Source: Streptomyces abyssomicinicus (GTDB lineage: Bacteria; Actinomycetota; Actinomycetes; Streptomycetales; Streptomycetaceae). From it: 64,000 nucleotides of DNA. Position numbers and translations under genes: made by a program. The first letter of the stretch is position 1. The number at the start of each line of letters is the position of its first letter. Positions 28,928 through 43,231 of this stretch are shown here, one piece after another. The stretch covers positions 211,954-275,953 of the forward strand of contig NZ_BBZI01000006.1 of NCBI RefSeq assembly GCF_008974245.1. Direction: 5' to 3'. Under the pieces are notes generated by a model. It saw nothing but the letters and a program-made list of their open reading frames with translations, did not search any database and was not told where the DNA came from.

Positions 28928-29004
28928 CGCCCCGCACACGGCGGCGCCCCGCACACGGCGGCGCCCCGCACCGGAAGGCTCTTCCGGTCCGGGGCGCCGC
29001 CGTG
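28928..29004 (-). terminator. gatB terminator with 17 bp duplication
   Basis: A long hairpin follows gatB: 15 bp (28954-28968 with 28990-29004), one mismatch, then ACCGGAA/TTCCGGT (28970-28976 with 28982-28988) and a 5-base loop. Its left arm is part of a 17 bp tandem repeat of CGCCCCGCACACGG type starting at 28928. Confidence 0.8.
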
Positions 29005-29019
29005 CGGTCGCCGAGGCGC

Positions 29020-30534
29020 TCAGCCCTCGCTGACGCCGAGCTTCTCCAGGATCAGCTCCTTGACGCGGGCCGCGTCGGCCTGGCCACGGGTGGCCTTCAT
29101 GACCGCGCCGACCAGCGCGCCGGCCGCCGCCACCTTGCCGCCGCGGATCTTGTCCGCGACACCCGGGTTGCCGGCGATCGCCTCGTCCACGGCCGTGCCC
29201 AGCGCGCCCTCGTCGGAGACGACCTTCAGGCCGCGCTTGTCCACGACCTCGTCCGGCGTGCCCTCGCCGGCCAGCACGCCCTCGATGACCTGGCGGGCCA
29301 GCTTGTCGTTGAGCTCGCCCTTGGCGACCAGCTCGGACACCCGCGCCACCTGGTCCGGGGTGATCGCGAGCTGGTCGGGCGCGACGCCCGACTCGTTGGC
29401 GCTGCGGGCCAGTTCACCCATCCACCACTTGCGGGCGGAGGCGGCGTCCGCGCCGGCCTCGATCGTCCGGACGATCAGGTCCAGCGTGCCGGCGTTGAGG
29501 ATGGCCTGCATGTCGGTGCCCGACACGCCCCACTCCTCGCGCAGCCGGTTGCGGCGGGCCAGCGGCAGCTCCGGCAGCGAGCCGCGGATCTCCTCGACCC
29601 ACTCGCGGGACGGGGCGACCGGGACCAGGTCCGGCTCCGGGAAGTAGCGGTAGTCCTCCGCCTCCTCCTTCACGCGGCCCGAGGTCGTGGACCCGGTGTC
29701 CTCGTGGAAGTGGCGGGTCTCCTGCACGATGGTGCCGCCGGAGGACAGCACCGCCGCGTGCCGCTGGATCTCGAAGCGGGCGGCCCGCTCCACCGAGCGC
29801 AGCGAGTTGACGTTCTTGGTCTCGCTGCGGGTGCCGAACTTCTCCCGGCCGTGCGGGCGCAGCGACAGGTTGACGTCGCAGCGCATCTGGCCCTGCTCCA
29901 TGCGGGCCTCGGAGACGCCGAGGGCACGGATCAGCTCGCGCAGCTCGCGCACGTAGGCGCGGGCCACCTCGGGAGCGCGCTCACCGGCGCCCACGATGGG
30001 CTTGGTGACGATCTCGATCAGCGGGATGCCGGCGCGGTTGTAGTCCAGCAGGGAGTGCGAGGCGCCATGGATGCGGCCGGTGGCGCCGCCGACGTGCAGC
30101 GACTTGCCGGTGTCCTCCTCCATGTGGGCGCGCTCGATCTCGACGCGGAAGGTCTCCCCGTCCTCCAGCTGCACGTCGAGGTAGCCGTTGAAGGCGATCG
30201 GCTCGTCGTACTGGGAGGTCTGGAAGTTCTTCGGCATGTCCGGATAGAAGTAGTTCTTCCGGGCGAAGCGGCACCACTCGGCGATCTCGCAGTTCAGCGC
30301 GAGACCGATCTTGATCGCCGACTCCACGCCGGTCGCGTTGACGACCGGGAGCGCGCCGGGCATGCCGAGGCAGGTGGGGCAGGTCTGGGTGTTCGGGTCC
30401 GCGCCGAGCGAGGTCGAGCAACCGCAGAACATCTTCGTGTTGGTGCCGAGTTCGACATGGACCTCGAGGCCCATGACGGGGTCGTAGGACGCCAGCGCGT
30501 CCTCGTACGACACCAGGTCGGTCGTGGTGGTCAC
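29020..30534 (-). CDS. gatB: Asp-tRNA(Asn)/Glu-tRNA(Gln) amidotransferase subunit B
   Basis: The kinase-like subunit of GatCAB phosphorylates tRNA-bound Glu or Asp and passes it on for amidation; actinobacteria use this route to Gln-tRNA. The 504 residues show the N-terminal [16 protein letters not shown] motif near 25-40 and the [12 protein letters not shown] zinc-binding segment near 55, the cradle domain, and the C-terminal YqeY-type tail (about 360-504). GTG start with GAGGGAAG; 15 bp after the small gene that precedes it. Last gene of gatC-gatA-orf79-gatB. Confidence 0.97.
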   Translation of the reverse strand: MTTTTDLVSYEDALASYDPVMGLEVHVELGTNTKMFCGCSTSLGADPNTQTCPTCLGMPGALPVVNATGVESAIKIGLALNCEIAEWCRFARKNYFYPDMPKNFQTSQYDEPIAFNGYLDVQLEDGETFRVEIERAHMEEDTGKSLHVGGATGRIHGASHSLLDYNRAGIPLIEIVTKPIVGAGERAPEVARAYVRELRELIRALGVSEARMEQGQMRCDVNLSLRPHGREKFGTRSETKNVNSLRSVERAARFEIQRHAAVLSSGGTIVQETRHFHEDTGSTTSGRVKEEAEDYRYFPEPDLVPVAPSREWVEEIRGSLPELPLARRNRLREEWGVSGTDMQAILNAGTLDLIVRTIEAGADAASARKWWMGELARSANESGVAPDQLAITPDQVARVSELVAKGELNDKLARQVIEGVLAGEGTPDEVVDKRGLKVVSDEGALGTAVDEAIAGNPGVADKIRGGKVAAAGALVGAVMKATRGQADAARVKELILEKLGVSEG

Positions 30535-30549
30535 GGTGAAACTTCCCTC

Positions 30550-30785
30550 TCAGCCCAGCAGGACGTCGTCGTCGCCCAGCTGCTTCAGATCGCGCAGCAG
30601 GAGGGCGAGGCCGGTGACGATGGCGACGCCGGAGACGGCCGCGTCCAGCAGCCGCAGGGTGTCGCTCTCCGTACGGGCCTTGCGGATCTGCTTGACGACC
30701 GTCACGGCACCGAAGGCGGTGGTGGCGATGGACAGGTAGGTCCCGGTGCGGGACTTCTTGAAGCCCTTGGCCTTGTTCAGCGAGT

Positions 30786-30789
<4 letters not shown>
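30550..30789 (-). CDS. small membrane protein between gatA and gatB
   Basis: A 79-residue product with a basic N-terminus ([16 protein letters not shown]), two hydrophobic stretches (about 17-33 and 48-66) and an acidic C-terminus (LGDDDVLLG). The GTG overlaps the gatA stop codon as GTGA, and GAGGAGG lies 10 nt upstream inside gatA, so it is translated together with the amidotransferase. I know no function. The overlap suggests a real, conserved gene rather than a spacer; a membrane partner of GatCAB is possible but unproven. Confidence 0.8.
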
Positions 30790-32294
<1,505 letters not shown>

Positions 32295-32296
32295 GA

Positions 32297-32596
32297 CTAC
32301 TGCTCCTCACCCAGGATCTGCGGCACCTTGAAACGCTGCTGCTCCTGGGCAGGGGCGCCGGAGAGCGCCTGCTCCGGGGTGAGCGAGGGACGGACCTCGT
32401 CCGCCCGCATGACGTTGGTCAGCGGGAGCGGGTGGGAGGTCGGGGGCACGTCTTGGTCGGCGACCTCGCTGACGCGGGCGACCGCGCCGATGATGTCGTC
32501 GAGCTGGCCTGCGAAGTGGTCGAGCTCTTCGGGCTTCAGCTCCAGACGCGCCAGCCGGGCGAGGTGGGCGACCTCCTCGCGCGTGATGCCAGGCAT
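32297..32596 (-). CDS. gatC: Asp-tRNA(Asn)/Glu-tRNA(Gln) amidotransferase subunit C
   Basis: A 99-residue belt-like subunit that holds GatA and GatB together. It begins [20 protein letters not shown], the family signature, and contains [15 protein letters not shown] near 54-68. GAGGA lies 8 nt before the ATG. First gene of the gat operon. Confidence 0.96.
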   Translation of the reverse strand: MPGITREEVAHLARLARLELKPEELDHFAGQLDDIIGAVARVSEVADQDVPPTSHPLPLTNVMRADEVRPSLTPEQALSGAPAQEQQRFKVPQILGEEQ

Positions 32597-32641
32597 GCAG
32601 CGATCCTCTGGGGGTGAGAGTTCTGTGTGGTGTGGAACCCA

Positions 32642-32647
32642 ATCCTA
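32642..32647 (-). promoter_or_regulatory. -10 element before gatC
   Basis: TAGGAT on the minus strand, about 45 nt before the gatC ATG, is a good -10 hexamer. No -35 match is obvious. The gap 32597-32856 otherwise holds only G/C-rich simple repeats. Confidence 0.35.
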
Positions 32648-32856
32648 TGGCTCGCGGGCGGCCCGCCACGCACCGGTTTCCCCGGGGCCCACTTTCGGGT
32701 TCCGCGGCACGGCGCCCCGTCCCCGTCCCGCCCCTTGCCCCGACCGCGGCTCCGGCCCGGGGCCGGGGCCGGGCCCGGGCGCCGGCACCGGGCGCCACCG
32801 AGGGAGCCGTCGCCCGCGAGGCGCGGGCGGTGGGCGGTGGGCGGCGGGCGGTTCGG

Positions 32857-35166
32857 TCAGCCCCGGCCGGGGTCGAGGGCGGCCCGGGCGCGGCGGGCGC
32901 CCCGGGCCCGCAGCCACGCCGTGGTCTCGTCCGCCGGCATCGCCGCGGAGACCAGCCAGCCCTGCACCGCGTCGCAGCCGAGGTCCCGCAGGCGTTCCCA
33001 GGTCTCGTCGTCCTCGACGCCCTCGGCGACGACCAGCAGGCCCAGCGAGTGGGCCAGGTCGAGGGTGCAGCGGACGATCTCCGCGTCCTGCGGGTCCACC
33101 GCGAGGCGCGCCACGAAGGAACGGTCGATCTTCAGCTCGCTCACCGGGAGCCGGCGCAGGTGGACCAGGGAGGAGTAGCCGGTGCCGAAGTCGTCCAGGG
33201 ACATCTTCACGCCGTGGCCGCTGAGCGCCGCCAGCGTGTCGGCGGCCCGCTGCGGGTCCTCCAGCAGCACGTGCTCGGTGATCTCCAGCTGGAGGGACCC
33301 GGTCGGGACGCCGTGCCGGGCCAGGCGCGCGGCCACGGAGCCCGCGAAACCGGGGGTGTGGACGTCGCGCGGCGAGACGTTGACCGCGACCGGCACCATC
33401 AGGCCCTGTGCCCGCCACTCGGCGACCTGGGCGAGCGCCGTCTCCAGCACGTACTCGGTGAGGTGCGGCATCAGCCCGGAGGACTCGGCGATGGCGATGA
33501 ACTCGTCCGGCGGCACCTTGCCCCGCTCGGGATGCACCCACCGCATCAGTGCCTCCAGCCCCGCGACCTGTCCGTCGAAGCGGACCTTGGGCTGGTAGTG
33601 GAGCTCGACCTCGTGGGCGTCGAGCGCCCTGCGCAGGTCGCCCAGCAGGCCGAGCCGGTCCGGGGTGTTGGAGTCCCGCTTCGACTCGTACGCCTCCACC
33701 CCCGTGCGGTCCCGCTTGGCCTGGTACATGGCGACGTCGGCCCGCCGCAGCAGGCCTTCGGCGTCCGGCGCGTGGTCGGGGTAGAGGGCGACGCCCGCGC
33801 TGGCCTCCAGCACCAGGGTCAGCCCGTCCAGGTCGAGCGGGGATCCCAGTTCGGCCACCAGGGCACGCGCCACCCGGGTCGCGGAGGTGGTGGAGTCGGT
33901 CAGCGGCAGCAGGACCGCGAACTCGTCGCCGCCGAGCCGGGCGGCCTCCGCGCCCTCGGGCAGGACGCGCCGCAGGCGGTCGGCTATCTGCACCAGCAGC
34001 CGGTCGCCGGCGAGGTGGCCGAGGGTGTCGTTGACGGAGCGGAAGCGGTCGAGGTCGATCAGGACCAGGGCGGTCCGGGCGTCCTGCCGCTCGGCGTCGT
34101 CGAGCGCGCTCCAGGCCCGCTCCAGCAGCCACTGCCGGTTGGGCAGGCCGGTGAGCGGATCGCGGAGCTGCTCCTCGGCGCGGGCCCGGGCCATCCACAG
34201 CGTGCGGTCGAGGGCGATCAGCGGGATGGCGAACAGCGGCAGCATCATCGGCTGGACCGAGGCGACCACGCACATCAGCGGGGCGGTGCCGAGCAGCGCG
34301 GCGGCGAGCAGCCCCTGCCGGGTGACGTCGGTGCCGGTGAAGACCGGAAGGCTGTCGCTGCAGGGGGCCTGGAGGTACCAGAGCAGCACGCGGGTGACGG
34401 TGAGGTAGGCGATCGCCACCACCGCGATCTGAAGGGCGACGGTGCCGGTCCAGAACTGCGCGGACCAGGGGTTCTCGACGGAGGGGAACCTGCCGAACAG
34501 GGCGAGCAGCAGCGCCCCGACGGCGATGCCGAGGATGTCGACGGCGCCGCACAGCAGGTTCTGGCGTCTGCTGCGCCGCCGGGCGGCCCCGGAGAACACG
34601 ACGACGGTGAGGCTGACCAGACCGGCGGGCACCCAGCCGTAGAGCAGCAGGACGGCGAGGGTGAGGGCGGCGCCGGAGCCGGTGCCGCCCCACCAGCGGG
34701 TCCGGCCGAGCAGCACCAGGTGACCGACGATCACCCCGGTGAGCAGGGCCAGGGACCAGCCGACGGCGCCGGGCGGGAAGAGGGCGTGGTCGCCGGAGAG
34801 CGCCCGGTAGAAGCCGGCGCCCAGGACGAATCCCGCGGCGGCGACCACCACCACGGGCAGCACCGGCCAGGAGAGCATCTGCCGGTCGCCGTCCTCGCCC
34901 ACGTCACCGCGCGCCGGGGAGGCGGGGAGGGCGAGGAGGCCCGCCGGGCGGGCGGCGGACTCCGGCGCGGTCCGTCTCCACCGGAGCGGGGAGGGTTCGG
35001 ACTCGCGCCCCGAGGCCGGCTGCCCGGGGTCCTGGAAGCTGGGGAAGCCGGGGACGCGGGAGCGGGCCGCGGGGCCGGGGGCGAGCCGGGAGAACGACCG
35101 CCGCAGGGCGTCGGACACACGTGCGGGCAGCCGAGGCCCCGACGCGGCGTTCTCGGTCGGTTCCAT
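32857..35166 (-). CDS. rmdB: membrane GGDEF-EAL c-di-GMP phosphodiesterase (RmdB-type)
   Basis: A 769-residue protein with a long disordered N-terminus, several membrane helices (about 97-325), a GGDEF domain (LGGDEF near 412) and an EAL domain. Unlike CdgC its EAL site is intact: GLEALMRW near 538 and SLDDFGTGYSSL near 658. The RxxD inhibitory site before GGDEF is absent (PEGA instead). Position beside ligA matches S. coelicolor SCO5495 (RmdB), a known phosphodiesterase affecting development. It is transcribed alone, with about 280 bp before it. Confidence 0.9.
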   Translation of the reverse strand: MEPTENAASGPRLPARVSDALRRSFSRLAPGPAARSRVPGFPSFQDPGQPASGRESEPSPLRWRRTAPESAARPAGLLALPASPARGDVGEDGDRQMLSWPVLPVVVVAAAGFVLGAGFYRALSGDHALFPPGAVGWSLALLTGVIVGHLVLLGRTRWWGGTGSGAALTLAVLLLYGWVPAGLVSLTVVVFSGAARRRSRRQNLLCGAVDILGIAVGALLLALFGRFPSVENPWSAQFWTGTVALQIAVVAIAYLTVTRVLLWYLQAPCSDSLPVFTGTDVTRQGLLAAALLGTAPLMCVVASVQPMMLPLFAIPLIALDRTLWMARARAEEQLRDPLTGLPNRQWLLERAWSALDDAERQDARTALVLIDLDRFRSVNDTLGHLAGDRLLVQIADRLRRVLPEGAEAARLGGDEFAVLLPLTDSTTSATRVARALVAELGSPLDLDGLTLVLEASAGVALYPDHAPDAEGLLRRADVAMYQAKRDRTGVEAYESKRDSNTPDRLGLLGDLRRALDAHEVELHYQPKVRFDGQVAGLEALMRWVHPERGKVPPDEFIAIAESSGLMPHLTEYVLETALAQVAEWRAQGLMVPVAVNVSPRDVHTPGFAGSVAARLARHGVPTGSLQLEITEHVLLEDPQRAADTLAALSGHGVKMSLDDFGTGYSSLVHLRRLPVSELKIDRSFVARLAVDPQDAEIVRCTLDLAHSLGLLVVAEGVEDDETWERLRDLGCDAVQGWLVSAAMPADETTAWLRARGARRARAALDPGRG

Positions 35167-35447
35167 ACCCCGTCCCTCTCACGGCCGGCGGTGCCCGCGC
35201 CGCGCGGCCGGTGCGACAACCTCGCGGCCGCGCGTGTCCGAAACATCCGTCCCGCGGCGGTTTGGCTGCGGGGGCGTGCCCGGACGCCGTCGTGCGGTCC
35301 GGTGCAACACCCCAACAGTAGGCGGCCGACGGCTTTCTGGGCAGCGGTCACCCGAGGTTACCCGTATACGCCCCGGCCCGCCCGAAAGGCCCGCTTCCGC
35401 CGCATGGGCGGTCTTCCGGGGGTTTCGGCGCCGCTGCCGGGCCGCGC

Positions 35448-38737
<3,290 letters not shown>

Positions 38738-38875
38738 CCGGGAAGCGTACGGAAGTGGGCGGGGTCACGGCGGCAGGGGGCCGCCGCTCCGCGCATCGCA
38801 CCGCACACGCGACCGCACCCCACACGCACACGCACACGCACCCGTGGACGCACCCGCACCCGTGACCTCCCCCGC

Positions 38876-38895
38876 CGGCCGCCGACCGGCGGCCG
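38876..38895 (-). terminator. terminator after the L,D-transpeptidase gene
   Basis: An 8 bp GC stem (38876-38883 with 38888-38895) and 4-base loop, 17 bp after the stop codon. A CACACG-rich simple repeat (about 38805-38860) follows. Confidence 0.65.
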
Positions 38896-38912
38896 TGCCA
38901 CCGGCGAAGTCG

Positions 38913-40106
38913 TCAGCCGAGCGCGCTCTTGGCCCGCCACTCGGCCCACGGCACGTTCCAGGCGCCGAAGCCGTTGCCCGGTGCGACGACGCCCTTGGTG
39001 TCCTTGCCCTTGATCTCGAACGGGTCGCCCGGGCGGACCTGGTCGTAGAACCAGGCGGCGTCCGCGTCGCTCATGCCGATGCATCCGGAGCTCATGTTGG
39101 CCTTGCCGAACCACCTGTCGTTCCACGGCGCGGCATGGGCGTACATGCCGGACCAGGTCAGCCGCATCGACTTGTCGACCATCTTGTCGTAGGCGTCGGC
39201 GAGCCCGACCGTCTCGGAGTTCATGTTGATCGTGCCCTCCTTCGCCATCAGCACCGCCGTGCCGCGCCAGGAGCGCTTGTCGCCGCCGGGGGTGCCGCCG
39301 GAGACCGGGATCGTGCGGACCGCCTTCCCGTCCCGCTCCAGGGTGAGCTGCTTCCGGTCGAGGTCGACCTTGACGACCTGGCCCGTGCCGACGGTGAAGC
39401 GGGTGGTGTAGTCGCGGACGAACCAGCCGCCGTCGCCGGAGTCGGTGCCGTTCAGCTCGGCCTCGAGAGTGACCTTCGTACCGGGCTTCCAGTACTGCCT
39501 GGGACGCCAGTCGATCCGGTCGCGGCCGGAGTGGTCCTCCAGCCAGGCCCAGGAGCCCTCGGTGCCGTTCGAGGTGGTGAGCTTCAACTGCCGTTCGACG
39601 GCGGCCTTGTCGGTGACCGGGTTGTCGAAGACGAGGGAGACCGGCTGGGCGATGCCGACGGTGCTGTCCGCGCCGGGCCGCCAGTCCACCTTGTTGACCT
39701 TGTCGGCCCCGGCCGTGGTGAACACGGACGTGGCGGTGTTCCTCGTGCCGGCCTTCGTCGTGGTCACGGCGGTGACCGTGTACGAGGTACCGGGGACCGC
39801 CTTGCGGTCCGAGGCCCACCTCGTGCGGTCGGCGGCGACCTTGCCGACGAGTTCGCGGCCCTCGTCGTCGGTCACCGCGACCGAGGTGAGCGTGCCGCCC
39901 GCCGCGGTGACCCGCACCGTGCCACCGGCCCGCACGCCCTTGCCCTTCGGCGTCACCGTCACCGTCGCGGTGCGGTCCTCCGCGGCCTGGGAGCCGCCGC
40001 CCTTGGCGTCCTTCGCCGCATCGTCCGGTCCCGCTCCGGCTGAGCAGGCGGTGAGCGGCGCCAGCAGCACGGCCACCGCCGCGATGCGCACACGTATCTG
40101 GCTCAA
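38913..40106 (-). CDS. L,D-transpeptidase lipoprotein (YkuD fold)
   Basis: It makes 3-3 cross-links in peptidoglycan outside the membrane. The 397 residues comprise a signal peptide with lipobox PLTAC (Cys near 21), two immunoglobulin-like domains (about 45-265) as in mycobacterial LdtMt2, and the YkuD domain with His in MYAHAAPW near 323 and the nucleophile Cys near 340 in SSGCIGMS. I chose the TTG at 40106 because GGAGG lies 5 nt before it and the signal peptide begins there; the frame is open to 40250. It is divergent from the FemAB-MurJ genes. Confidence 0.9.
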   Translation of the reverse strand: MSQIRVRIAAVAVLLAPLTACSAGAGPDDAAKDAKGGGSQAAEDRTATVTVTPKGKGVRAGGTVRVTAAGGTLTSVAVTDDEGRELVGKVAADRTRWASDRKAVPGTSYTVTAVTTTKAGTRNTATSVFTTAGADKVNKVDWRPGADSTVGIAQPVSLVFDNPVTDKAAVERQLKLTTSNGTEGSWAWLEDHSGRDRIDWRPRQYWKPGTKVTLEAELNGTDSGDGGWFVRDYTTRFTVGTGQVVKVDLDRKQLTLERDGKAVRTIPVSGGTPGGDKRSWRGTAVLMAKEGTINMNSETVGLADAYDKMVDKSMRLTWSGMYAHAAPWNDRWFGKANMSSGCIGMSDADAAWFYDQVRPGDPFEIKGKDTKGVVAPGNGFGAWNVPWAEWRAKSALG

Positions 40107-40189
40107 CGGAGCCTCCGTCCATGGTGGTCGGGCTGGAACACGGCGACTGTAGGGCCGAGGACGCGCAGGTGAGCGGTGGTGCGGGCCAT

Positions 40190-40250
40190 GTGACGGCGAC
40201 TGCAGAGCAACGGTCATGGTCCGGTCACATTCGCCGCGCGCAGCGGTCAC
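40190..40250. promoter_or_regulatory. phased GTCAC-type repeats between ldt and femAB-like gene
   Basis: GTCAT (40213), GTCAC (40224) and GTCAC (40246) are direct repeats 11 and 22 bp apart, thus on one face of the helix; GTGAC at 40190 is a further match. The pair at 40213-40228 is GTCAT-n6-GTCAC, one base off the GTnAC-n6-GTnAC site known for AfsQ1, and the response regulator of this cluster is AfsQ1-like. The sites are 50-110 bp before the femAB-like start. Confidence 0.5.
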
Positions 40251-40296
40251 GGACGGCTGTGAGCATCCTCCGCATTCCCACAGAGAGGCTCACACC

Positions 40297-41469
40297 GTGT
40301 CAGCGATGCTCATGACGGCCGCCCGCGGCCAGGAAACACCGCTGGGGGCCATCACCGCCGAGACCTACCGTTCGTTCCTCTCCTCCGACGCGGGCTCGGA
40401 ACTGGGCGCCGGGTTCCTGCAGTGCCCGTCCTGGGCGCAGGTCAAGGACGGCTGGCGGGCCCGGACGGTCGGCTGGGGACCCGATCCGGCGGCCGGCCGG
40501 CTCTCCGGAGTCGCTCTCGTCCTGCTGCGGCAGCTGCCGGGCACCCGCAAGTACTTCGCCTATCTGCCGGAAGGGCCGGTCGCCGACTGGGCCGACCCGG
40601 CCATCGACGGCTGGCTCGGCCCGCTGCTGAGGCATCTGCGCGCGTCGGGGGTGTTCGCCGTGCGGATCGGCCCCTCGCCCGTATACCGACGCTGGAGCGC
40701 GGCACGCCTCAAGTCGGCGACCGGGCCGGGCCGCAGGCTCTCCGACGTGCTCGCGAGCGAGGTGGACCCGCTGGGCACCGCCGTCGGCGAGCGGCTGCGG
40801 GCCCGCGGCTGGAACCGGTGCGGCGGCGAGGACGACGGGGACGCGCAGCCGCGCCACGTCTTCCGCATACCGCTCGCCGGGCGCACGCGGGAGGACCTGT
40901 GGTCCGGGCTCAACCAGGAGTGGCGGCGCAACGTCCGCCGAGCGCAGAAGTCGGGCGTCGAGGTGGTCGTCGGCAGCGCGGCCGACCTGCCGGAGTTCTA
41001 CCGGCTGCTGCGCGTCACCGAGGAGCGCGACGGATTCCGCCTCGGACGGTCCCTGCGGTACTACGAACGGCAGTACGCGGCCCTCAACGCCGAGGAGCCG
41101 GGCCGCATGCGGCTCTACCTGGCCCGGTACGAGGGCGAGATCCTCGCCGCCCACACCATGATCCACGTCGGCCGCCGGATCTGGTACCAGACCGGTGCCT
41201 CCGCCGACCACCGCCGCGAGGTCCGGCCCTCCAACCTGCTGCAGTGGCGCATGCTGCTCGACGCCCACGCCCTGGGCGCCGACGTCTACGACATGCGCGG
41301 GGTGCCCTCCACCCTCGACCCCGGCGACCGTCCGTACGGGCTGCTGCGCTGGAAGCTCGGCACCGGCGGCGAGGTCGTCGAGACCCTGGGAGAGTGGGAG
41401 AGACCGATGGACGGCCCGGCCAACCACGCGCTGTACCGCCTCTTCCAGACCTATCTGGCGCGCCGATGA
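40297..41469 (+). CDS. FemAB/FemX-family aminoacyltransferase
   Basis: A 390-residue protein of the Fem family, which use aminoacyl-tRNA to add amino acids to the peptide of lipid II or related precursors at the inner face of the membrane. Two GNAT-like halves are seen; the signature NQEWRRNVRRAQKSGV lies near 207 and YDMRGVPSTLDPGDRPYGLLRWK near 330-352, before the terminal G-GEVVETLGEWERP typical of FemX. GTG start with GAGAGG. Its stop codon overlaps the MurJ-type gene as ATGA. This is probably a second FemX-like enzyme beside the housekeeping one; VanK-like duty is one possibility. Confidence 0.85.
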   Translation: MSAMLMTAARGQETPLGAITAETYRSFLSSDAGSELGAGFLQCPSWAQVKDGWRARTVGWGPDPAAGRLSGVALVLLRQLPGTRKYFAYLPEGPVADWADPAIDGWLGPLLRHLRASGVFAVRIGPSPVYRRWSAARLKSATGPGRRLSDVLASEVDPLGTAVGERLRARGWNRCGGEDDGDAQPRHVFRIPLAGRTREDLWSGLNQEWRRNVRRAQKSGVEVVVGSAADLPEFYRLLRVTEERDGFRLGRSLRYYERQYAALNAEEPGRMRLYLARYEGEILAAHTMIHVGRRIWYQTGASADHRREVRPSNLLQWRMLLDAHALGADVYDMRGVPSTLDPGDRPYGLLRWKLGTGGEVVETLGEWERPMDGPANHALYRLFQTYLARR

Positions 41470-43151
41470 GCGGCACCGCCGCGGCCGGACCGAAGGCCGG
41501 ACCGAAGGCGGGGCCGCCGTCCGCGCTGCGCAGCGGCGCGATCATGGCCGCCGGGTCGGTCGTCTCCCGCGCCACCGGGTTCCTGCGGTCCGCGGTCGTC
41601 GCCGCGACGCTCGGCCTCGGGATGGCCGCCGACGGCTACGCGGTGGGCAACTCGGTCCCGACCGTCGTCTACGTCCTGCTGCTCGGCGGAGCGCTCAACG
41701 CCGTCTTCGTGCCGGAGCTGGTCAGGGCCGCGAAGGACCACGCGGACGGGGGCGCGGCCTACACCGACCGGCTGCTCACGGTGTGTGTGCCGGCGCTGCT
41801 CGTGCTGACGGTGGTGGCGGTGTGGGCGGCGCCGGCGATCGTCGGGGTCTACGCGGACTACCCGCCCCGGCAGCACGCGACGACGGTGGCGTTCGCCCGG
41901 TACTGCCTGCCCCAGATCTTCTTCCTCGGCCTGTTCACGCTGCTGGGACAGGTGCTCAACGCGCGGGGCCGCTTCGGGGCGATGATGTGGACGCCGGTCC
42001 TGAACAACGTCGTCGTCATCGCGGTGTTCGGCCTCTGCCTGGCGGCCGGCCGGGGCGGGACGCTCACCGCGGGGGAGAGAGCACTGCTCGGGTGGGGCAC
42101 CACGGCCGGCATCGTCGTCCAGGCGCTCGCGCTGCTGCCGTCGCTGCGGGCCGCCGGTTTCCGCTACCGGCCCCGGTTCGACTGGCGCGGCAGCGGTCTG
42201 ACCCGTCCGCTGCGCTCCGCGGGCTGGCTGGTGCTGCTGGTGCTCAGCAACCAGGCCGCCTACTGGCTCACCACCAGGCTCGCGACCTCCGCCGGTGCCC
42301 GCGCCGCCGCCGAGCACGTCGAGGGCGCGGGATTCAGCGCCTACAACAACGCGTACACGCTGTGGATGGTGCCGCACGGCATCGTCACGGTCTCCCTGGT
42401 GACGGCGCTGATGCCGCGGATGAGCCGGTCGGCCGCCGACGGCGACACGGCGGCGGTCCGCCGGGACGCGGGGTACGCGCTGCGCACGAGCGGAGCCGTC
42501 ATCGTGCCCGCCTCGTGCGCGCTGTTCGCCCTGGCACACCCGGCGACGGCGCTGGTCTTCCAGCACGGCAGGACCGGCCCGCAGGACATCGCCGTGCTCG
42601 CGGGCATCCTGATGGCCTTCGCCCCCGGACTGATCGCCTTCTCCGGCCAGTACGTGCTGTCCCGCTCCTTCTACGCCCTGTCCGACACGCGCACCCCCTT
42701 CCTGCTGAACCTGGTGATCGCCGGTCTCCACGCGGGCCTGTCGTGGACGGCGTACCAGCTGCTTCCGGCGCGCTGGGCCGTGACCGGCATGGCGGGGGCC
42801 TACTCGCTGGCGCTGTTCGCGGGCTGGGCCGTCACCGCCCTGGTGCTGCACCGCCGGCTGACGCCTCGCGACGACCCCGCGGGCCCGCCGGGCACCCGGC
42901 GGCGCGGCCCCCGGCTGTGGCGTTCCGTCACCGTCGCCTCCCAGGCACGGCTCCTCGCCGCGGCCGTGCCCGCCACCCTGCTCGGCCTCGGCGCCGCCCG
43001 TGGGTCGCTCCCCGCCGGGCCGGCCGTCGCCGCCGGAGCCGGCGCACTGGTGATCGCCGCCGTCTTCGCCGTGCTCGCCCGCCCCCTGCGCCTCGCCGAG
43101 GTCGAGGCCCTCGTCACCGGCGCGGCCGCCCGGCTCCGCCGCCGGCCGTGA
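41466..43151 (+). CDS. MurJ/MviN-family lipid flippase
   Basis: A 561-residue membrane protein of the MOP superfamily with about 14 helices. Family traits: SVVSRATGFLRSAVVAATLG near 32, NSVPTVVYVLLLGGALNAVFVPELV near 60-85, and QIFFLGLFTLLGQVLNARGRFG near 155-178. It should move lipid-linked peptidoglycan precursors, here perhaps those altered by the FemAB-type enzyme whose gene it overlaps by 4 bp. It lacks the long C-terminal extension of the essential actinobacterial MviN, so I take it for an accessory paralogue. Confidence 0.87.
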   Translation: MSGTAAAGPKAGPKAGPPSALRSGAIMAAGSVVSRATGFLRSAVVAATLGLGMAADGYAVGNSVPTVVYVLLLGGALNAVFVPELVRAAKDHADGGAAYTDRLLTVCVPALLVLTVVAVWAAPAIVGVYADYPPRQHATTVAFARYCLPQIFFLGLFTLLGQVLNARGRFGAMMWTPVLNNVVVIAVFGLCLAAGRGGTLTAGERALLGWGTTAGIVVQALALLPSLRAAGFRYRPRFDWRGSGLTRPLRSAGWLVLLVLSNQAAYWLTTRLATSAGARAAAEHVEGAGFSAYNNAYTLWMVPHGIVTVSLVTALMPRMSRSAADGDTAAVRRDAGYALRTSGAVIVPASCALFALAHPATALVFQHGRTGPQDIAVLAGILMAFAPGLIAFSGQYVLSRSFYALSDTRTPFLLNLVIAGLHAGLSWTAYQLLPARWAVTGMAGAYSLALFAGWAVTALVLHRRLTPRDDPAGPPGTRRRGPRLWRSVTVASQARLLAAAVPATLLGLGAARGSLPAGPAVAAGAGALVIAAVFAVLARPLRLAEVEALVTGAAARLRRRP

Positions 43152-43167
43152 GGCACCCGGAACCGTG

Positions 43168-43199
43168 CAACCCTCCGCAACCGTGAACCTTCCTGAACC
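43168..43199 (+). promoter_or_regulatory. paired hexamer repeats before the response regulator gene
   Basis: GCAACC-n4-GCAACC (43168-43183) is followed directly by TGAACC-n4-TGAACC (43184-43199): two pairs of direct repeats, each with a 10 bp period, 33 bp before the response regulator start. This is the usual form of OmpR-family binding sites and suggests autoregulation. Confidence 0.5.
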
Positions 43200-43231
43200 C
43201 GCCCCCTCCGACCCCCAGGGATACCCCGCAC

